NCBI GenBank assembly: GCA_900541865.1
Contig: UQLO01000010.1
Coordinates: 9,376-73,375, forward strand
Length of the DNA stretch: 64,000 bases
Direction of reading: 5' to 3'
From: an uncultured Porphyromonadaceae bacterium
GTDB taxonomy: Bacteria; Bacteroidota; Bacteroidia; Bacteroidales; Muribaculaceae
Below, piece after piece: positions 59,045-64,000 of the stretch. Position 1 is the first letter of the stretch. Each line of letters starts with the position of its first letter. The translations under genes and the position numbers were made by a program. The notes below the pieces were generated by a model. That model had not been told where the DNA came from. It ran no database searches and worked only from the letters and a program-made list of their open reading frames with translations.

Positions 59045-60410
59045 TGTCGGGTGTTTTAACGGGTGGTGCCACCATAGTCGGGTTGTCGGACACGGCGGTG
59101 TTGGGAAGGAGGTCGGTCTCTTGTCGGGCCTGGTCGCCGGTGTCGGTGACGCGCACGGCATGTCGGGCCACGGAGAGCATGATTCCGAAAGCCAGACTGG
59201 TGGCCAGCACCGACACGCCGCCCTTGCTGATCAGGGGCAGGGGCTGGCCCGACACCGGGAAGAGACCCGATACGATGGCCATATGGTAGAGCGCCTGAAA
59301 GACAATGGTGAAGGCGCACCCCATGGCCAGCAGGGCCGGCAGGGTCTGCTTGAACTGCATGGTGAGCTTGGCGCTTCGGCCAAGTATCCACATGTAGACC
59401 GCAAGTAGGAAGAGGCCGACGAAGAGGCCGAATTCCTCGATTATGATAGCGAAGATATAGTCGGAATAAGCCAGGGGCAGACGGGCGTTTTCGCGCGACA
59501 TGCCGATGCCGACGCCGGTGAGGCCGCCGTGGGCCTGCGCCATGTAGCTGAGTTGCTCCTGCTGGTGCTCGCTGGAGAAGGGCTCGAGGTGCTTGTTGGG
59601 TCGGAAGTGGTCGGCGATACGGTTGTTCCACACGGTGCCGCGTCCCTGGCCGGCGGCTTCGTCGACTTCGGTCTGGTTGAGTTGGGCCACGCGCTCCTGA
59701 CGCTCCACCACAGCCGGATCGGGCGCGCGGTGCGTCTTGACGTAGAAGGCGGCGGCGCCCAGACCGCCCACAACGAGCAGGGCGATGCCGAACTTCTTCC
59801 AGCTCATGCCGCCCACGAGCATCATGGCAAAGCCGATGGCAAGCACGATAATAGTGTTCGACAGGCCGTGCTCAAAGAGCAGGCCGGCACATACGAGCAT
59901 GAATATTATGCAGGCCACCAGACCACCTGTGGTGATGTCGTGGGTGGCTTTGCGGGTTCGGTCGCGGAAGCGGGTCAGAATCCAGGCCATACCGAGGGCC
60001 ACGGCCAGCTTGAGGGCGTCGGCCGGCAGTATCTGCACTCCGCCGACCACCAGAGCGCGCTTGGCTTCGTTGATGGTGCCTTCGCTGCCGGCAAAGTGTA
60101 CGCCGACCATAAGGACAATGCAACCCAACACGAAGGGCGGAATAAGCCCGTAGATGAAGCGGTAGTGCATGCGCTGGCAAATGAACATTATCACCAAGCC
60201 GATGGCGATGAAAGTGCCGTGGCGCACAACCGGCCCGAAAATGTTGCCGTCGGTAACCTCCTGGATGGAGGCCGAAAAAAGCTCCACCAAAGCGGCCATG
60301 ACGAGCACTAAGTACGTGCCCCACAGATAGAAATCGGTACGCAAGGGGCGGGAGGCAGCGGCCGGAGCCGCTGCCTCGGGCGATACCGTAGGCGAGAGAG
60401 TGTTGTCCAT
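59034..60410 (-). CDS. ftsW: Septal lipid II polymerase FtsW
   Basis: SEDS-family membrane glycosyltransferase with about ten helices that polymerises lipid II during division. Key family segments are ALVVGGVQILPADALKLAVA (conserved aspartate/lysine region), GHGLSNT-like FEHGLSNTIIVLA, and LPLISKGGVSVLAT (terminal motif). A periplasmic loop of about 85 residues lies before helix 7, common in Bacteroidales. A -7 box sits 20 bases upstream. This gene starts the cluster here; murD, mraY, murE, ftsI and mraZ are not upstream. Confidence 0.95.
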   Translation of the reverse strand: MDNTLSPTVSPEAAAPAAASRPLRTDFYLWGTYLVLVMAALVELFSASIQEVTDGNIFGPVVRHGTFIAIGLVIMFICQRMHYRFIYGLIPPFVLGCIVLMVGVHFAGSEGTINEAKRALVVGGVQILPADALKLAVALGMAWILTRFRDRTRKATHDITTGGLVACIIFMLVCAGLLFEHGLSNTIIVLAIGFAMMLVGGMSWKKFGIALLVVGGLGAAAFYVKTHRAPDPAVVERQERVAQLNQTEVDEAAGQGRGTVWNNRIADHFRPNKHLEPFSSEHQQEQLSYMAQAHGGLTGVGIGMSRENARLPLAYSDYIFAIIIEEFGLFVGLFLLAVYMWILGRSAKLTMQFKQTLPALLAMGCAFTIVFQALYHMAIVSGLFPVSGQPLPLISKGGVSVLATSLAFGIMLSVARHAVRVTDTGDQARQETDLLPNTAVSDNPTMVAPPVKTPDNAK

Positions 60411-60429
60411 TTGTTGCTTTATAAGTGTG

Positions 60430-60437
60430 CAAAGTTA
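60430..60437 (-). promoter_or_regulatory. -7 box for the ftsW-yggS cluster
   Basis: TAACTTTG on the minus strand, 20 bases before the ATG. At the -33 position the sequence reads GTTG, one mismatch from TTTG, with a 20-base spacer. It suggests the division genes here are driven from this point. Confidence 0.6.
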
Positions 60438-60561
60438 CAAAATTCGCCACACCGCCGCAACACACCCCGCGCCCTTTCTTGTGCCTAAAAACCTTTTTCT
60501 TTCGCTTTTTAATACGCTCTTTCAGCTGATTTGGACAATTGAGATAAAAGGGTAAGCGTGA

Positions 60562-60593
60562 TTTGGCGGATTGAAATATTTTTTGCAACTTTG
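60562..60593 (+). promoter_or_regulatory. Promoter for the M48-like/SGNH gene pair
   Basis: -33 TTTG at 60562-60565, a 20-base spacer, and -7 CAACTTTG at 60586-60593 (one mismatch). The ATG is 42 bases beyond. Confidence 0.65.
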
Positions 60594-60634
60594 TGGCGTA
60601 AGCATTTCCGTAAGCTGACTAATACCCTAAGGCT

Positions 60635-61570
60635 ATGAAAACCTCTATTCTCAGAATGATGGCTTTGGCCGTGCTGGCGGTAGGTCTGAGCGCCGCAGCC
60701 GCCGACAACGAAAAGGAATACCGCAAGTTGCTCAGTCGCATCGATGTGCCGGCCGAGGCGCTGGCGCTTCCGGCCGACACCACGGCTTCGGCTTTCTGGA
60801 ACATCGCTCTTGGCTGGGACGCGGACTTTACGCGCTTTCAGAACGATATCGCCAAGGGCAAAGGCCTGGAGCGTCAGGCACTTGACCTCTACTCGGAGCT
60901 TCAGCGTTTCTATCCCGACTACAGTACGCTGATTGTGAGGGAATACGACGACAAACTCGATTCCATAGCGCGCAGCGTGGGCGTTGCGACCGACAGCGTG
61001 TCGGTTCATCTCATCCGGTGCGTTCACCCGTTGGTTTTCAGCGCTTTGACCGACCGTGGCTTCGCCATTCTCATCCCTACGGCCTTGATGGGCCGTCCGG
61101 GCATAAACGACGATATCGTCGGCGCTTATATTGCCCGGGAGTACGCCCACTGCGCCCTTCGCCACCGCCTGCAGGCGCTCTATAAGGACTGTAAGAGCGA
61201 GCGTCGCGCGCGGATAGGACGCGGATTTGCCATCGCCGGTGCCGTTGCCTTGGTTACGGCGGCAGCGATAGTCGACGACGGCAGCAACGATGTCTACGTC
61301 TATAACCGGATGACGCAGAACGTCACGGTGGAGACCGGCACCCCGGAACCTCAGCCGTTGGCTCTGACATATGGTTTCGACTTCGACACCGACCAGATTT
61401 TTCAGGCCGACCTCTGGGCATGGCGCGCCTTGGACCGCCAGGGCAAGGGAGACGCTTATATGCGGAGCCTGATGCTGATTTCGGCCGACGGTGCCGACCC
61501 AAGACTCTACTCCAACTGGCCCACAACGATGCAGCGCCTCAACTTTCTGAATTATGCCTCGGGGAATTGA
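60635..61570 (+). CDS. Degenerate M48-peptidase-like membrane protein
   Basis: A 311-residue protein with a signal peptide (MKTSILRMMALAVLAVGLSA) and an overall order like M48 peptidases: helical N-part, a strand IPTALMG, then the helix IVGAYIAREYAHCALRH at about 161-177. The HExxH metal motif is REYAH (R168 in place of the first histidine), and the later E-x-E-A-D motif reads IFQAD (255-259), so at least two zinc ligands appear lost. A helix at about 198-214 could span the membrane. A pseudo-enzyme is the best reading; a different fold is possible. It lies one base before the SGNH gene. Confidence 0.65.
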   Translation: MKTSILRMMALAVLAVGLSAAAADNEKEYRKLLSRIDVPAEALALPADTTASAFWNIALGWDADFTRFQNDIAKGKGLERQALDLYSELQRFYPDYSTLIVREYDDKLDSIARSVGVATDSVSVHLIRCVHPLVFSALTDRGFAILIPTALMGRPGINDDIVGAYIAREYAHCALRHRLQALYKDCKSERRARIGRGFAIAGAVALVTAAAIVDDGSNDVYVYNRMTQNVTVETGTPEPQPLALTYGFDFDTDQIFQADLWAWRALDRQGKGDAYMRSLMLISADGADPRLYSNWPTTMQRLNFLNYASGN

Positions 61571-61571
61571 T

Positions 61572-62372
61572 ATGAAGGCACTTAAATTCGTTTTAGCGCT
61601 GTTGGGCCTGCTCGCAGCAACGGCAGCGGAGGCCGGCCGCCCCGACTCGGTGAGCGTGCTGTTCGTGGGCAACAGCTATACCTACTGCCACGATATGTAC
61701 AAAATGGTAGGCGAACTTGCCGAAAACACTTATGTTCATCCCGGCCGCAAGCTGAAAGTGGGCTGCCGGGCGCGTACGCCGGGCGGATGGAGTTTCGAGC
61801 GCCATGCCTCCAGCGCCGAGACCGCCGAAGCAATAGCCCGCGGAGGCTACGACTTTGTTGTGCTTCAGGAGCAAAGCGCCCGGCCGGCCATGCCGACCCA
61901 AACCGTTGCCCGACAGACTTATCCCTATGCCTTTGCTCTCGATAGTCTTGTGCACGCCCACAATCCGGAGGCCAAGGTAGTGTTTTATATGACTTGGGGC
62001 CACAAATACGGGTGTCAGGACGAGCACGACTACCCACTGATCGACACCTACGAGGGGATGCAGAACCGCCTGGCCACCAGCTATCTGGAGATGGCCTACC
62101 GCACGGGCGCCCTGTGCGCGCCCGTAGGCCAGGCGTGGCAACGCGTGCGGCGCGAGCGGCCCGACATTATCCTCTACGGCGAAGACAGCAGCCATCCGTC
62201 GGTTGCCGGGAGCTATCTGGCTGCCAATGTGATTTTCTGCACGATTACGGGCGCTCCCTATCAGAGCTATTACTTTGCGGGGCTTGACCCGGCCGTTGCG
62301 GAATATCTCCAGCAGGTGGCGCAGCAGACCGTGTTGGGCAATCGGCGGCTGATCAACCTCACGCCCCGGTGA
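61572..62372 (+). CDS. Secreted SGNH/GDSL-type hydrolase (DUF4886-like)
   Basis: A 266-residue exported hydrolase. The signal peptide is MKALKFVLALLGLLAATAAEA. Block I is VLFVGNSYTYCHD with nucleophile S35; FVVLQEQSARPA supplies the oxyanion-hole region; GEDSSHPSVAGSYLAA supplies the catalytic Asp-His pair in the D-x-x-H form. All catalytic parts look intact, so it should be an esterase or carbohydrate deacetylase; the substrate is unknown. I start at the ATG at 61572, one base after the upstream stop; an earlier in-frame ATG at 61554 is within the preceding gene. Confidence 0.82.
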   Translation: MKALKFVLALLGLLAATAAEAGRPDSVSVLFVGNSYTYCHDMYKMVGELAENTYVHPGRKLKVGCRARTPGGWSFERHASSAETAEAIARGGYDFVVLQEQSARPAMPTQTVARQTYPYAFALDSLVHAHNPEAKVVFYMTWGHKYGCQDEHDYPLIDTYEGMQNRLATSYLEMAYRTGALCAPVGQAWQRVRRERPDIILYGEDSSHPSVAGSYLAANVIFCTITGAPYQSYYFAGLDPAVAEYLQQVAQQTVLGNRRLINLTPR

Positions 62373-62403
62373 TTTTATTTTTTCGCGTTACGGGAATTTT
62401 GCG

Positions 62404-62411
62404 TACCTTTG
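62404..62411 (+). promoter_or_regulatory. -7 box for metK
   Basis: TACCTTTG fits TAnnTTTG, with TTTC at 62381-62384 as a mismatched -33 and a 19-base spacer. The leader to the ATG at 62474 is about 57 bases and shows no SAM-riboswitch-like structure. Confidence 0.65.
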
Positions 62412-62473
62412 TGGCCGCAAATTCACAGTGGACGGATTTGCCAGCTTGCAACCACTTAAAAAAATGCTAAAAC

Positions 62474-63772
62474 ATGAATTATCTCTTTACATCTGAATCC
62501 GTTTCAGAAGGCCATCCCGACAAGGTGGCCGACCAAATCTCCGACGCCATCCTTGATGAATTTCTAGCCCGCGACCCCAACTCGCGCGTTGCCTGCGAAA
62601 CGCTGGTGACCACGGGGCAGGTTGTCGTTGCCGGCGAGGTAAGCTCCGAGAGCTATATCGACATTCAGGAGACGGCCCGCCGCGTCATCAATCAGATTGG
62701 CTACGACCGCAGCGAACTTCGCTTCGACGGCAACTCGTGCGGCATACTTTCGGCCATCCACGAGCAGAGCCCCGACATCAACCAGGGCGTAGACCGCAGT
62801 GAGCTCCGCATGCAGGGCGCCGGCGACCAAGGCATGATGTTCGGCTATGCCACCAACGAAACTCCGCTGCTTATTCCTCTCACGCTGGCCCTGAGCCACG
62901 GCTTGCTGATGACCCTGGCCGAGATTCGCCGCGAGGGCGTCGACATGACCTACCTGCGCCCCGACGCCAAAAGTCAGGTGACGGTGGAATACGGTCCGGA
63001 CAACAAGCCGGTGCGCATCCACACCATTGTGGTGAGCACACAGCACGATGAGTTTATCGACGCTGCCGCCCGAGGCATCTCCCAGCAGGAGGCCGACCAA
63101 ATTATGCTCGACACTATCCGCCGCGACGTGCACGACATTCTCATACCGCGCATGCGCAAGACTCTGCCCCGCGAGCTGGACGCCCTCTTCGCCGCCGACG
63201 ATTTTATTCTACACGTCAACCCGACGGGCAAGTTCGTCATCGGCGGTCCCCACGGCGACACTGGCCTCACCGGTCGCAAAATAATCGTCGACACCTACGG
63301 CGGCCACGGCGCACACGGCGGCGGAGCCTTCTCCGGCAAGGATCCCTCCAAAGTAGACCGCTCGGCAGCCTACGCCGCCCGCCATATGGCCAAAAACATG
63401 GTGGCCGCCGGCATCGCCGACCGCGTGCTCGTGCAGGTTGCCTACGCCATCGGCGTGGCAGAGCCGGTGAGCCTGCACATCGACACTTTCGGCACCTCCC
63501 ACGTCGACCTCACCGACGCAGAGCTGGCCGCAAAGATGGAGAAGCTCTTCGACATGACGCCCTATGGCATCTGCGAGCGCCTGAAACTGCGCGAGCCCAT
63601 CTATCTGGAGACGGCAAGCTACGGCCACATGGGCCGCGCACCCCGCACTGTCACCAAAACGTTCCGCGACCACGGCCACGAACCTTTCGAGCGCACCGTA
63701 GAGCTATTTACATGGGAAAAGCTCGACCGCGTCGACAGCCTCCGCGAGGCCTTCGCCGACCATATGCGCTGA
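62474..63772 (+). CDS. metK: S-adenosylmethionine synthetase
   Basis: Makes S-adenosylmethionine from methionine and ATP. Family signatures are TSESVSEGHPDKVADQISDA near the N-terminus, GAGDQGMMFGYA (hexapeptide signature) and GGGAFSGKDPSKVDRSAAY (P-loop-like nonapeptide region). The 432 residues are longer than the 384 of E. coli MetK, typical for Bacteroidetes, with extra residues spread through the middle. The gene appears monocistronic. Confidence 0.97.
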   Translation: MNYLFTSESVSEGHPDKVADQISDAILDEFLARDPNSRVACETLVTTGQVVVAGEVSSESYIDIQETARRVINQIGYDRSELRFDGNSCGILSAIHEQSPDINQGVDRSELRMQGAGDQGMMFGYATNETPLLIPLTLALSHGLLMTLAEIRREGVDMTYLRPDAKSQVTVEYGPDNKPVRIHTIVVSTQHDEFIDAAARGISQQEADQIMLDTIRRDVHDILIPRMRKTLPRELDALFAADDFILHVNPTGKFVIGGPHGDTGLTGRKIIVDTYGGHGAHGGGAFSGKDPSKVDRSAAYAARHMAKNMVAAGIADRVLVQVAYAIGVAEPVSLHIDTFGTSHVDLTDAELAAKMEKLFDMTPYGICERLKLREPIYLETASYGHMGRAPRTVTKTFRDHGHEPFERTVELFTWEKLDRVDSLREAFADHMR

Positions 63773-63790
63773 AAATACCACATTTAGGGT

Positions 63791-63822
63791 ATTGCGGGCG
63801 CATGATTCCGGCCGTAACTTTG
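63791..63822 (+). promoter_or_regulatory. Promoter for a short hairpin transcript after metK
   Basis: -33 ATTG at 63791-63794 (one mismatch), a 20-base spacer, and -7 TAACTTTG at 63815-63822. No ATG-led gene follows before the hairpin at 63860, so it would drive a short RNA or an attenuated leader. Confidence 0.6.
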
Positions 63823-63828
63823 CAACCA

Positions 63829-63899
63829 GAAAGTTTACACGGAATTGTTTGTCATACAAGTCCTGCCGGCGGGAAGCCGGCGGGACTTTATGTTTTTTT
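63829..63899 (+). ncRNA. Candidate small RNA or leader RNA ending in an intrinsic terminator
   Basis: From the predicted start near 63829 the transcript would run about 30 bases to an 11-bp hairpin and U tract. No SD-led open reading frame is visible in it. It could be a stand-alone small RNA or an attenuator whose downstream gene lies beyond the window. I do not recognise the sequence family. Confidence 0.35.
63860..63899 (+). terminator. Strong intrinsic terminator
   Basis: GTCCTGCCGGC pairs with GCCGGCGGGAC (11 bp, one G-U) over a five-base loop, then TTTATGTTTTTTT. It could end the short transcript above or any metK read-through. Confidence 0.85.
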
Positions 63900-64000
63900 G
63901 CGCCTCTTTTTTTCCAATACTTAGGTAAATTTTGAAATAATTTTGTGAGGCGCATGCCTCTGATCTTATAATACGCTAAAAATCAGATGTTTATTAACAA
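63900..64000. other. AT-rich right edge with possible promoter
   Basis: TAATTTTG at 63938-63945 matches a -7 box, without a clear -33. It is followed by GAGGC-GCAT-GCCTC (63947-63960), a small perfect hairpin, and AT-rich sequence to the window end. A gene probably starts to the right of the window; none is visible here. Confidence 0.4.

Noticed and set aside
60509..61672. A 387-residue minus-strand frame over the M48-like gene
   Set aside because: The plus-strand gene has a promoter, a signal peptide and coupling to the SGNH gene; this frame has none of these.
62412..62473. A SAM riboswitch in the metK leader
   Set aside because: The leader is only about 57 bases and I could not fold a SAM-I or SAM-II-like structure or see a terminator.

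Overview
The window reads as chromosome of a GC-rich member of the Bacteroidales, most likely Muribaculaceae. This rests on several things seen together: Bacteroidetes-type promoters (TTTG, about 20 bases, TAnnTTTG) in front of many genes; families largely restricted to this phylum (DUF4286, DUF4494, GldD/GldE, MacA/MacB-like exporters with two separate permeases, OMP_b-brl_3 receptors, LptC beside coaX); and secreted proteins ending in type IX secretion-like tails of the form 'VEYFDLRGVRVANP'. Coding DNA is strongly biased to G/C in the third codon position, so long meaningless antisense reading frames occur opposite almost every gene. No rRNA, insertion sequence, integrase or CRISPR array was seen. 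One tRNA, Leu(CAA), is present.

Layout. 1-7.2 kb (+): the end of a DUF805 membrane protein, a 1,362-residue AlbA_2/Schlafen-like protein, a GT2 glycosyltransferase, DUF4286-ruvC, then an amidase overlapping a small membrane-anchored protein that looks like a phage-type lysis pair. 7.2-16.7 kb (-): one tightly packed run, polyprenyl diphosphate synthase, Ig-like lipoprotein, glycerophosphodiesterase, polyferredoxin, thyA, folA and an AddA/RecB-like helicase-nuclease. 16.7-19.9 kb (-): rsmI-like methyltransferase, MBL hydrolase, upp, tcdA. 20-31.5 kb (-): an outer-membrane receptor, a secreted sorting-tail protein, a secreted EEP phosphatase/nuclease, and a five-gene ABC exporter operon (ATPase, two permeases, adaptor, TolC).

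31.7-39.5 kb: a flippase and GT4 glycosyltransferase (+) meet gldE-gldD-phosphopantetheinyl transferase (-); then tRNA-Leu (+) and pheS-nth-TRIC channel (-). 39.5-44.5 kb: four secreted, poorly characterised surface proteins with a G9 tract and several hairpins between them. 44.7-50.9 kb (+): an operon of coaX, an outer-membrane barrel protein, lptC, a CNNM/CorC protein, a formate/nitrite-type channel, a HAD phosphatase and ribF.

50.9-60.4 kb (-): the distal half of the division/wall cluster, ftsW-murG-murC-ftsQ-ftsA-ftsZ, continuing into a sirtuin, DUF4494 and a YggS-type PLP protein. It begins at its own promoter, so the usual upstream half (mraZ to murD) is elsewhere. 60.6-64 kb (+): a degenerate M48 peptidase-like protein paired with an SGNH hydrolase, metK, and a promoter-hairpin-U-tract unit that may be a small RNA or an attenuated leader.

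Most of the window is housekeeping. The best candidates for something undescribed are the giant AlbA_2 protein, the amidase/spanin-like pair, the inactive-looking M48 protein, the promoter-hairpin unit at the right end, the G9 tract at 39.7 kb and a small family of intergenic repeats carrying TTTATCGC-like cores. I saw no convincing multi-gene novel defence or biosynthetic system. All family assignments come from reading motifs, not from database searches.
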